DNA of 64,000 nucleotides from Triatoma infestans (taxonomy: Eukaryota; Arthropoda; Insecta; Hemiptera; Reduviidae): assembly GCA_011037195.1 (NCBI GenBank), contig JAAEAF010000627.1, positions 1-64,000 on the forward strand. Direction: 5' to 3'. The notes below the pieces were generated by a model. It was not told the DNA's origin. It saw only the letters and a list, made by a program, of their open reading frames with translations, and did no database searches. A program made the position numbers and the translations under genes. Below are positions 10,816 through 21,041 of this stretch, one piece after another (the stretch's first letter is position 1; every line of letters begins with the position of its first letter).

Positions 10816-11985
10816 TAAGATATTGTAATAAGACATTTCATTTCAATTGCACTGTAAAAACCGACAAGGTAGAAAATATTGAATTTCCGCTTATCATGAA
10901 CTATAAACCCTTATGGCTGAGTAGTCAAAACCTCCTGCCTATAAAGCTTGCTTTAGATTATTTCCTATTGAATTATAGATCTATCTAGCATTTTCTTTCT
11001 TATTAATACTTCCTATATTGTTAAGTATGTTTCATTTTATATGTTCACCCAATTGGAATGATTCAGCCTATTTATCAATTACACTATTACAAAGTAATGC
11101 ATGTAATTAATTGATAATAATTCGGCAAAAAAGGTTTAATAAAGAATACACATTAATTACCACAAATGGAGAAAAGGAAAGACATTAAATTGAATTTTAC
11201 TACAATGATCGGACAGCCTTAATTTACCACGATTATATTATATTGTTTAAAAACAAAAAGCCAAATTAAACAAGATCGAAACGTCAATCCCAGATAGACA
11301 GATAGATAAGCTTTATTACAAATTTACTAATATGTACAAGTTCTATTTTATAATGTTAATAAATAGAAGTTCCAATGTACATTAACATTATAACCTTCGT
11401 ACATTGTTTGTATAGTGATTTTTAGGATAAGGCGAGATACAATATGCAAGGAAAAAGGGGAAAAACCTGAAGCTTTAGGAAAAATATTACGAGAGGATGT
11501 GTTTCAGTCCTAAGAGGCTTTTTCGCGGCAGAGTGGATTAAGATGACAGTCTAGAGTGGAGAGGAGTTTCAGGAGACGATTTTAGATGAAGGTATAAACT
11601 GGGCGTCAACCCCATATAAATGTACAATTAAATATATTAAAAAAAAATGGAAGGCTATGAAAAAGAATTCATCCCACTTTTAAACCAAAAATATTAAAAG
11701 TTTTCAGAACAGCCTTATTAAGAAAACAACAAATAATGAATCTTAAACAAAAGATATAGACTTAACTAAAAATGATTAACCTCTCTAGAGCTGTTAATTT
11801 TGGGGGAGTCATATTTGTAGCCAATAACTTGCATTATTTCTTCTTTTTTTATTTATTTATTTATTCACTTATTTATTTTTATAAAATTACATATATATTA
11901 TATTTATTTAATGTTAAATTGCTCTCTATCCTGGTAATGTTATATTAATGGATATATTGGTTATATTAATGGTAATGTAATATAT
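10816..11985. other. No gene seen
   Basis: AT-rich sequence with a short GATA-type repeat near 11297-11310 and several T/A runs. Open frames are short and have no recognisable motif. I see no repeat family here that recurs elsewhere in the window. Confidence 0.5.
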
Positions 11986-12978
11986 TACTTTCTCTTACTC
12001 CTAGTAAGAGGAAGTATTGTAATCGTGTCAAATTTTCGATATCGAGTTTTCACCGGAAATATCCGTTTGAGGTCCCCTGAGTCCAAAAAAGTGGTTTCTA
12101 GCGAATGGTCTGTGTGTCTGTGTGTGTTTCTGTGTGTGTCTGTGTGTGTGTATGTATGTGAACAGCATAGCTCAAAAATGAAAAATCGTAGAAAGTTCAA
12201 ACTTGATATTACGTTTAGGTATCACCATGGGATCTGACGGTGCTTTATGTGTCAATATTCCTCAACCGGAAGTACCACTTTACTAGTTGTTTTTTTTTTA
12301 CGTTTTTGCAATTTTCTCAAAAATCGCTCTGAAGATTTTCTTTAAACTTGGTATATCAACTACACATACAAAGAGCTACAACTTTTATTTGAAACATTTC
12401 TCCAGGAAAATTCATTTAAGGGCACTTCTGGGGGGGGGGTGGGGTTAGGTTTTCATCTTAACTGCTGTTTCAGTATATTAGACAATTCTGTCATCTAAAT
12501 AATGTTAATTAGAATTAAATATGTTGTTGAAATTCCGAGTTTGAAAAAAAAATAGATAACCGGAAGTGCGTTTTTACTGAAATATAATTTTCAGGTTTCT
12601 GGTATTTTCTCGAAAATGGCTCCAACGATTTTCTTTAAACCAGAGTTGTTAACTATACATATAAAGAGCTACAACTTTTATTTGAAACTTTTCCCCTGAT
12701 AAATTCATTTAAGGGGACTTTTTGGGGGGAGGGGGGTTATGTTTTTCTTTAAAATGCTATCACAGTTTGATTACATTGGTGTCTCCACAGAATTACAGAA
12801 ATTTATTATAGACCCAAATGTCCGAGTTGAAGGAAATTAGTAACCGACAGTTTTTACTGGACATGTTTTTCACTTTTCGACGAATTTCATTCAATTTGGT
12901 ACACTAACTATAAAATTTGTCAATTATAATTTTGAGTACTGGAGTAAGAGAAAGTTGTGTGAGTGTTTCACACCAGAT
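11986..12978 (+). mobile_element. Hairpin-ended ~1 kb repeat, copy 1 (DINE-1/Helentron-like)
   Basis: The 5' end is TTACTTTCTCTTACTCC with a small local palindrome (CTTACTCCTAGTAAGAG). It is followed by a conserved ~100 bp block (ATCGTGTCAAATTTTCG), a GT-rich microsatellite (12110-12160), then units of roughly 290 bp that each contain ACCGGAAGTGC and TTTTATTTGAAAC. The 3' end has AGTAAGAGAAAGT, the inverse of the 5' end, then a hairpin (GTGTGAG TGT TTCACAC) and CAGATTTT. Full copies also lie at 26484, 38732 and 44001. It has no coding capacity. The open frames over it come from the microsatellite. Confidence 0.8.
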
Positions 12979-13168
12979 TTTTTTTGTTAATGTTGATTCA
13001 TGTTCCATTTCTAAAGAGCTACTAACAAAGTTGTGCAGCCCCATTATTGTATTTTTTTTTTAAGCCAATAAAGTGTTTTCTCTATCAAATAACTTCAAAA
13101 CAAACATTTAAATCATTCTTACACGAAACAAAAGTAGAAATAAAAATTATAAATATAATAAAATATAA

Positions 13169-13170
<2 letters not shown>

Positions 13171-13198
<28 letters not shown>
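13171..13198. repeat. (AAT)n microsatellite
   Basis: About nine AAT units, just downstream (on the minus strand) of the beat-like exon's donor site. When read through, it produces a false run of leucines. Confidence 0.9.
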
Positions 13199-13203
<5 letters not shown>

Positions 13204-13206
13204 TAC

Positions 13207-13421
13207 CTCAATATTGAGATCGATGAGATATGGTATTGGAAATATTTTGATTGATGGTGTTTCTCTAGGAAGATATCTGAAAATTTCTCTACCACCTTTA
13301 TACCACTTCACTGAATATAAAGCATCTCCGCCCAAATCGAATAGACATCTTAATACAGCCGTGTCACCTTCTTGTACAGCCATTGGTACATATAGACGTA
13401 CTTTGCCCAAACCAACAGCCA
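13207..13421 (-). CDS. Internal exon of a beaten-path-like immunoglobulin gene
   Basis: On the minus strand this exon encodes about 71 residues with the first half of an Ig domain: VRLYVPMAVQEGD, then the first Ig cysteine in LRCLFDLGG, the core tryptophan in YSVKWYKGG and REIFRYLPRE. This pattern is characteristic of the Beat family, secreted or membrane-anchored Ig proteins that bind Side receptors during axon guidance in insects. The acceptor is a pyrimidine-rich tract with TTTTTACAG ending at 13422, and the donor is GAG|GTAATT after 13207. The exon starts with two bases of a split codon and ends on a codon boundary. The second Ig cysteine must lie on the next exon at lower coordinates, and the signal-peptide exon at higher ones; I found neither in the window. 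The frame is clean, unlike everything around it. Which paralogue this is cannot be told. Confidence 0.88.
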
Positions 13422-13439
13422 CTGTAAAAAAGAAAAGAT

Positions 13440-14205
13440 AAACAAAAAAAAGGAAAATTTTTATAATTTTGATTTATATCTTAAAATATAAATTTGAAAA
13501 AAAAAAAAAATGAAAGTGTAAGAATCTTTTAGCTCCTCTAAAGGAGAGATTCTTTTTAATGTAAAGTTAGCTAAGAGTTAGAGAGACAGACTGAAAGATT
13601 AACTTTTTGACATTAACTTTCTGACAGATCAGCTTGATCTTGTTTCTTTCTCGAATTTAATAGTAAGAAGGTATTTTATGTCATAATATAGGAAGCTTTC
13701 GATTTTCAAAAAAAAAAAAAAAAAAAAAGTTAGTATATAAACAACTTAGTACTGACAAGTATAAAACAAGATTAAATATCCTAATTTAAAATACAATCTT
13801 TGAACTTTATTATTAATAAACTATAACTTTATTAACTCAGAAAAATCATCCAAACCATGCTGATTCAATTGATGATATAATTGTGTTTTGTTTTTTTTTT
13901 TATTAAATTCTTTATTAGACTTCGAAATGTTTCGCTGCAAAGAAATTTGTTTATAAAATAATTCGTCTGAGAAAAGAGTCGATTAAATCTAGCGTTAGAA
14001 ACAGATCTTTTGGTTGGCATATGCTTAATATGTATAAGAAAAAAAAAGAAATCCAGGTTCCTTACAAATAATGGCATTTGTAAAAACATAGTATTTGGTG
14101 AAAATAAATGCCGATAGTACCGCCCTCTGCGTGATTTGTGAAAGAAAACAAAGACTTCGTTCATATTATTATGCATTATAAAAGTATATGTTGACCGTTG
14201 ATGAA
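13440..14205. other. No gene seen (probable intron)
   Basis: AT-rich, with A runs near 13497 and 13712 and a T run near 13890. It lies directly upstream of the beat-like exon on its strand and is most simply intronic. A minus-strand open frame at 13865-14176 has no recognisable feature. Confidence 0.5.
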
Positions 14206-14848
14206 TTATGAAGAAATGTGTCGAGGATCGGTCAAAAAAGAAACATTCAATTATGCCAAAGTTTCGACAGAGTTTCCTATCATTATCAAGGCTTTAATAT
14301 ATAAAATATTCGTGAAGTTGTGGAGAATTTTTTTTTTTTTAAACATATACATTTGTTACATCGCAGAAAAAACATAAAAAAGAAAATTAAAACTTACTAG
14401 TTACTTGACTCAAATCATCTACAGTAAATGAAATATATTACAAATGATATATATCAAAAGAAATAAAATTTTCTGTTAATTTTCGTAATGATACCAATAA
14501 TTTGTTCGTACTGTATTACGGTTTTTTTCCTTAAAAACATTATCTTTCAGAGTTCCCTTTCATCTACCCCACTCCTTATAATTCCCTCAAATCCCTTTCA
14601 CTTCTTTGCCTATTCAACCCAACTTTTATTTCTGCAGATGATTTGAGTCAAGTAACTAGGGACTTTTAATTTTTTTTTGTTATGTTTCTGCGATCTAACA
14701 AATGAGTATGTTTTAAAAATTCTTTCTCCACATGTTCTCGACTCTCTATATATTAATGCCTTGATAAAGACAGGAAAAACTCTGTCAAAACATTGGCATA
14801 AATGAATGTTTCTTTCATTACCTATCCTCACCAAATTTCTTCATAACA
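14206..14848. repeat. Foldback element with ~218-bp arms
   Basis: The left arm 14206-14424 and right arm 14632-14848 are diverged reverse complements, meeting at the shared inner sequence CTTGACTCAAATCATCT. Each arm carries a short hairpin (GACAGG...CTCTGTC type) next to a TTATCAAGG motif. A lone arm of the same family lies at 42530-42690. No coding content was seen. Confidence 0.75.
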
Positions 14849-15106
14849 TAATTATGCGCTCTTCTAAGCAAACAAAGAAAAGACAGGCTACGTTAATTGA
14901 GATAACTTGATAAGTCGCCTGGTAGTTATGCTTTCAGAAATATTAATGAGTAATTACGTGGACGTATAATAATGCAATGTTTAATTATTTGGTTGAGATA
15001 ATAGTTAAAATATTACATATCTTTAAAAACGTCCTTGGATTATAATTTTTTGTATATAAATATCTACTTTATTATAATTGCTATGTTAGGTTGAAGGGAT
15101 GGTAGC

Positions 15107-15476
15107 AGAGAGAGAGAGAGGAGAATGAAAGAGAGAGAGAGAGAGAGAGATTAGATAGGGATTCAAATGTGTAGATAGCGTACAAATTTAAAAACAAATC
15201 GATGGACCCGTTTTCAAGAAAATTGCGAAAAACCGAAAAAGAAAAAATATTCAATAAAGCCTCACTTCCGGTTGATGGATTTTGGCGGACACCTTTAAAA
15301 TATGAAGTTTGAGCTTCCTGCAATTTTTCGTTAAGATATTTTGTTAACACACACATACACATACAGACATTTGCTAAAAACACTTTTTTCGTACTCAGGG
15401 AACCTCAAAACATGCTATCCTGGTGAAAACTCTTTTTCAAAAATTTGACTTACAAGGAGTAAAAGAAAGTAATAAT
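15107..15476 (-). mobile_element. Fragment of the hairpin-ended repeat plus (AG)n
   Basis: An (AG)n microsatellite (15107-15150) is followed by a minus-strand 5' portion of the family at 11986. The right end carries GGAGTAAAAGAAAGTAA, the inverse of the family's 5' terminus, and the internal ACTTCCGGTT block is present. The 3' half is missing. Confidence 0.7.
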
Positions 15477-15485
15477 CGTCTAAAT

Positions 15486-16300
15486 TGTAATGGGATCCGA
15501 ATCATTAAAGATTCTGTAATGACATAGCAATGTCAAAGAAATGTCAAAGCCTTCACAAAATATAACAAAAGGAAAGAATAATTTATAACTAGTGGCCCCA
15601 CTGCCGGCCGCTGCCTTTTCAATACAAAGGTATCAAAGACAAGTACCGATAAAGCCCTGTCTATTGAACAGAAGCCACCTGGTCTTTGAAAGTCGCCGAT
15701 GGGCGACCAAATCTGGCTTTTGACCTGAATCACTGGTCGCCGACCTAACCAAGGTCGCACGCTACTAGAGATGTCTTAGTGTGAGAACTTACTTACACAC
15801 TTGACAGTGGGTGAGTAAGACTAATATAAACTTCGCTCCACTGGAAGAGGGGATCATTATATCATCATCGGCTGTGGGGCCACTAGTTATAAATTATTCT
15901 TTCCTTTTGTTATATTTTGTGAAGGCTTGGACATTGCTATGTCATTACAATTCATAGGATCTGAAGAGCGGAGAAGCACACAATTAATGAATCAAAAGTT
16001 AGTTACTTCCCACCTAGGCCAGACTAGGAAGGGACCAGTTCGATTCATATAAATAGAGCGACAGCAGTATAGTTCAATACACTTTAGACCAGTTTACAAC
16101 CTGTCAGCAACCTATCTACTACCTTCTTATTACTCAGTTAGTCTATCTCTGTATATTTCTCTCAGTAACTAGCTTCTATTTTACTGTAAAGTCCTTGCAG
16201 TTTGTGTGTTCTTTTCATTAAACAGTTTTCAGCATATCTTCTAGTTTATTTCTCTATAATCCATTCTCTCTAATTCTCTCTCCCTCTCACTTCCATTATA
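15486..16300 (+). mobile_element. Solo LTR (LTR family 1), interrupted
   Basis: It starts TGTAATGGGATCC and ends TTCCATTATA (probably a decayed CATTACA). AAAT at 15482-15485 and 16301-16304 forms a 4-bp target duplication, as for Gypsy-type LTR elements. A TATA-like CATATAAATAGAG lies near 16046-16058, followed by a leader with the block AGTCCTTGCAGTTTGTGTG. Three further copies lie at 21042-22985, 60750-60885 (minus, shortened) and 60891-63231. The copy is split by the element at 15515-15949. Confidence 0.8.
15515..15949. mobile_element. 435-bp inverted-repeat element nested in the solo LTR
   Basis: It begins TGTAATGACATAGC and ends GCTATGTCATTACA. The terminal ~75 bp are inverted repeats that also share AATTTATAACTAGTGG. 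ATTC at 15511-15514 and 15950-15953 is a 4-bp target duplication. The interior (15740-15860) matches the promoter region of the solo LTR at 31417-32034: GGTCGCAC, GATGTCTTAGTGTGAG, ATATAAACT and ATTATATCATC. It therefore looks like an LTR of family 2 whose 3' end was replaced by an inverted copy of its 5' end. A TG...CA DNA transposon with 4-bp duplications is the alternative. Confidence 0.8.
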
Positions 16301-18480
16301 AAATAAATTCATCATGATAACTAAATTGTAGCGAATAATATGTACATATAATAATAACATTCCAAGCGCAAACAGCGACATCCAAGAAAGCCACAATTCG
16401 TATTTTAGTACTTTATCCCTCTACATATCCAATCTCACCGATATTCCCACATAATTGCGCACAAATGATCAGCACGCTGCAACTTACTTAGGGAATATCT
16501 TGATCTATGTAAAAAAATAAAAAAAAATTGTTTTTTTCAGGTTCCCTTGTTCCATTATTTCGCCGATAATTCTCAGTAGCTTCTAGCGAATGTTTTCTAA
16601 TCTCTTAAATTTGGTTTCTATAAATTGAATAGTAAACAATTTACTGCAAAAAGTTCGAGCCTTTTTTGTTTTTGAGAAAATCGAATGACTATCTGGATTG
16701 TTTGGTATTTAATGTAAATTCAAATTTGCCGCCAACAGCGTACAATAATTTTATTTCGGAGATGGTATTGTACTGCCTTGATAATAATTTACTACTCTAT
16801 AGGCTGTGTCCTAAGTGTAGAGAGGGGGTAACCTATGCATTTTTCTCTCTCGCTAGTTAGTCGCTGACTCCTATGGGTCAGTAGCCATGTAAGACTCGCT
16901 TGAGTCAATCGCAGTGTAAAATTGTAATGCAGCACTGTCAGTAGTAATTCTGTTTATATAATTCATGCCAGCTCGGTTGTCCTTAATTGTGAAAACCCGT
17001 GTTTGTTACTTCTGGTTTTTCTGGGTGTTAATAAACTGGTCCTTTGGTCGACTCCGGTTCTCTCGGCCTGCATGGGCTTATTGTGAAATCACATGGTTGT
17101 TACTTCCGGTTGAGTTTTCTGCCGTGCAGTTCTAGGAGCCCATTTAATTATTATCTACGATCTCAGCCAAGTAGCAGTATATGGGTGAAGACTCAAGAGT
17201 TGGAGACACATAAGAATTATTTCCTTATTCCTATTTTTCTTCTCCCCTTTTCCCCGATATGGGGTAAGAACACATGGTTCTTCCAACATCGGCAACAAAA
17301 ATTCTGTGTTTCAAGGTAAGCGCCATTCCTTTGGCATATTGAAAGTGATAATAAATAATATTTGCTACCCATTTTTAAATTAAATTTATATATATATTCA
17401 TTTTTTCTCATATAATTATAAAATTTTTAATTTCCCATTTTTCTCATACATTACATTATACATAAGTCCACTCAATAGTTTCATTCAATATATATTTTTC
17501 CTGTATTTACTTAACACTGATTAGTGTGTGGATATTTCCGATTTACTGATTTTGACCAGAATCATAGCTATCCAAGACCAGAATCATAGCGGATTCGAAG
17601 AAATTGATATTCGAGAATTGTGGAATTGAAAGTCGCTATAACACCTCACTCATTGATTTTTTTGTTTGTTGGAACGAATATTGGAATATTTTAGTAAATT
17701 ATGCAAATTCAAATTTATTAAGATTAGATTAATTATTTTTGGTGCATTTGGTATGGTATTTTTTAATGAAAAACTGTGGTTTCATCAATGCACTGCAGTA
17801 CTAGGATTTTGCTCTAAACTAGGACAGTGTATAATTCAACCACTGTAACACTTTGAAGCTTAATTAAGTTGTAAGGTGCAGTATTACATTAAAGCGCTTC
17901 CGATAATTAGCACCTTGTAAGCGTTCATCCATAGACAATGTTCAACTTCCCGCGGCACCTTTAGCCAGCCAACAATGGAATGTCGGTTCCATTGTTCTAG
18001 TTATTAAGCACTTGATTTGCAGTTAATTTGATAACTGTGTTGTATAAACTATTAAAATTGATATAAAGGTATTAAACAATAAATCAATAAAAGTAATTAC
18101 GGTTATTTATTTATAAAAGTAATTTTTTTTCCTCCGATCGTGTTCTTTCGAATTCTTTAAAGACCATCAAATGTTTTGGCAATGAGTGTGAGAAAGCAAA
18201 AAAAAAAAATAAATCTCTCAATCTATGTCACATTGATGCGAAAACAGTAGAAATAATACGATTTTGATCTTTAAGTGCTAGCATTTAGTCAGAATTAATT
18301 TTCAGATACTGTTAAAAATGACAGCTACTGACGGAATAATTATTAGAAATTTAATATTTGTGGGTGTGGTTAAGTATTATGTACAATGCGATCTAGAAAG
18401 AATGTCTGAGTTTCCTACTAGACCTAGCTTAAGACATTCTCTACTAAAGCACTCCATCCCGTTCTATTTCTTTCCGGAAT
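16301..18480. other. No gene seen; possible LTR-like stretch at 16920-17330
   Basis: Mostly AT-rich. Near 17026 GTTAATAAACTGGTCC has the look of an LTR polyadenylation/R-U5 region, and ATTGTGAAA...GTTGTTACTTC recurs in imperfect form at 16990 and 17080. I could not find matching ends. A small perfect hairpin occurs near 17970 (ACAATGGAA...TTCCATTGT). Open frames at 16666 and 17666 have no recognised domain. Confidence 0.35.
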
Positions 18481-18489
18481 GTTTCATAG

Positions 18490-18606
18490 CCCGCAACTTT
18501 CTAAGGATCCTCGTCCAATAACCGACATATTTACCCAGGCTTCGAAACCTTCTAAACTGGAATTGTGTAACAGTACATCAGGAGATAGTCTCCTGCATCT
18601 TCATTG
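18490..18606 (+). repeat. 118-bp direct repeat, copy 1
   Basis: This matches 18813-18932 closely, with shared blocks GGATCCTCGTCCAATAACC and AGGAGATAGTCTCCTGCAT. The copies are 323 bp apart. The unit does not match any other repeat I identified here. Confidence 0.8.
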
Positions 18607-18812
18607 CGTTCTAGTTACAGCCTCTTCAAGCGCTCCATGTGCCTATAAGCACCTTGATTGAAACTCTTATCCTACCTCAACCCCAAGAGAGTTCTCTGGA
18701 GTAATGCCGCCTCTCGCAGACCTTTTCCTTGAAGAAACGCGTCGTTTATCCCACAAAAAAGTGCGGACCATGAAGGCCGGATCTGGTATGTTTCTGGAAC
18801 GTTTCTAAGACC

Positions 18813-18932
18813 CGGAACATTCTAGGGATCCTCGTCCAATAACCGACATATTTACCCAGGCATCTAAACCTTCTAAACAGGAATTGTGTAACAGTTCATC
18901 AGGAGATAGTCTCCTGCATCCTTGTCCAATAA
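18813..18932 (+). repeat. 118-bp direct repeat, copy 2
   Basis: Second copy of the unit at 18490, with about eight differences by eye. It ends shortly before a jockey-type coding remnant. Confidence 0.8.
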
Positions 18933-19009
18933 TAGGATAATTTGTTGCACTGATAATTTACTAACTGAAAGATATTTAGATATATTTATTGTCTTAAAAT
19001 ATTGTAATA

Positions 19010-19820
19010 TGGGATTTCTTAAACATAGAACTGTTTCAACTCCTGTACACGATGATGACGGTGCTTGGGCTGAGGCAGATACCAGAAAAAGCAGGATTAA
19101 ACTCATCTCATAGGGGGCAGGTAAAAAAGATTTTAAATTAGGGTAATAGAAGTAAGGGTGGTGGCTATTGTTTGAAAAGGTTTGCTAGTAGTGTAGTAGC
19201 TGGCACCTGTTATGAAGGGTTGCCCCATATTACATGGTTTAAGGGAACATTTTGTAATTTCTAAATCAGAAGAAGGATTTTCCAATATTTTATTATTTCC
19301 TAACGGATCAAAATTATAATGAAAATTAATATGTTGTGAAAACATAGAAAAAAAGGTTCAGACACTCACTCATCTTGCTGGATCAAGAAATTTTTTCAAG
19401 AAATGTCCCTTAAATCATGTCATGGGGGGGTGGGCAGGTAAAAAAGGAATTTACTGCTTGGTCAGACAATAGCCGGTAGTAATCCCAAGGGTTAGAGAGT
19501 GTATACCTGGGTCAACTTGTTACCTGCCCCTATGAGTTTAACCCGAAAAAGCTAATCTTTTAAGTTCTTACATTACCGCTATTCCACACAACACTCCGAT
19601 ATTCAAGATACAGAACACACTTCCAATAACATTCCTCTACAGCTCTCACTGCCTCCTACCAAAGTAACGGAAATCACCACTTACCCTTCCCAAAAAAAGA
19701 AGAGCCCTAGCTACGATTTAATAACCTCCAATATTTTTCGCCAGTTTTTACACAAAGCCATAATATTCCTAACTACTACAACGCTATATTTCCTTATATT
19801 CAGAAATTTGTTTTCGTACA
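19010..19820 (+). pseudogene. Jockey-type LINE fragment (linker and start of RT)
   Basis: The left part reads VSTPVHDDDGAWAEADTRK, the typical linker between endonuclease and RT in jockey-like proteins. After an interrupting MITE the coding resumes as EKANLLSSYITAIPHNTP and then YDLITSNIFRQFLHKAI near 19711. Frames are broken and no catalytic motif remains. The interruption by 19101-19537 shows the LINE was there first. Confidence 0.65.
19101..19537. mobile_element. 437-bp MITE with TTAA duplications
   Basis: The ends are inverted: ACTCATCTCATAGGGGGCAGG on the left and the reverse complement ACTCATAGGGGCAGGTAAC on the right (the left copy has an extra CTCAT). TTAA at 19097-19100 and 19538-19541 flanks it, as in piggyBac-type integration. 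There is no transposase. It sits within a jockey-type coding remnant that continues on both sides. Confidence 0.75.
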
Positions 19821-21041
19821 TATGATTTGTCTCAAACTGAACAAGCCTACACACCTTCCCCTTCTCGTGCCTATTTCAGCAAAAAAATAATCCCGTTCCT
19901 TTATTTTTGATTTTACCAAATCATTTATTTGTATACAGTCTGACTTAAAACACTGATAGACCGGCATAAACACAACAGAAAATCTATAAAATAATTTTGT
20001 AAAGAATAGTAATTATAAAATATAAATAATAGAAAACAAAGGGAGGAGGGAGGGAGAGGCATATTATATTTTGTTTTTTAATAAATAAATTGTGTATTAA
20101 TTTAAATAAAAGCCCCAAATTTTAGTAACATACTCGTACATATAACTAACTAACTTTATTTGATATAAACAAATATATTTATGATGTACGAGTATATTAA
20201 ATTAATTAAAAACAAGAAATTGAGCTTCAATAATAATTAAAGTGAACGCTCACCAATTTATTTATAACCCTTTTAAAATAAAATAAAAAAAAATAATAAA
20301 ATAAAATAAAATAATAAAATAAAATAAATAATTTTAATGAATTTTTTTTTAAAATGAATTTTTGAAAGAGTGATCTGTCTTTTAATTGAATAATTTTTTT
20401 TTCCCCCTTTTTTGTTGTTTTTATTATTTTTATTTTTTGGAAAAATTAATAAAAAAAAAAAAACCTAGTGTGACAAATGGCAGACTTTTTCACTTTCCTA
20501 CCATATCTGAAATTTTAAAAATTTCATAATATATTAATTAACCTAATATCTTCAAAGCAAAATGTGTATCTTGAAGATAGCACTGTAGAGAAATGTTTTT
20601 TCTTCATTAGAAAGCCCCTAATACATATAATATTTCAAACTGAAGTGAAGAAACAATTATGGCATTTATCTTTCCGTGTGATTTTTATATTATTAACAAT
20701 GTAACGATGTAATTAAAAACTATTCTAGTGTGCTCTCTTATTTATCTATTATACCCTTTTATTTATCGCTTTATTATGTATTAACTATTTTAAATGACAG
20801 TTTTAGGAAATGAAAAACATTTTGATTGAAATGCATGTACTAGAACAGAAGAATTCGACTAATAGAAGAAAGAAATGTCTGGAGAAGTCTCATTTAAGGG
20901 ACAATTGATCGATTTATCCAATCATATTATCTGAGCTGAACGAGTGAAGTTAGGATGGAATCAAAATTAATTACTAAAATATGGTAATGGTCAACGTTCA
21001 TATCAGATTTTATTTTTAATTTATTCCAATAATTTGGTGGC
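19821..21041. other. No gene seen
   Basis: Very AT-rich, with an (AAAAT)n-like array at 20276-20330 and poly-A/T runs at 20341-20470. No recurring family or coding motif was recognised. Confidence 0.5.

Noticed and set aside
13147..13206. C-terminal transmembrane-like leucine run on the beat-like open frame
   Set aside because: It comes from reading through the donor site into an (AAT)n microsatellite.
16920..17330. A complete solo LTR around the AATAAACTGG motif
   Set aside because: No matching TG...CA borders, target duplication or second copy was found, so it is only noted as possible.
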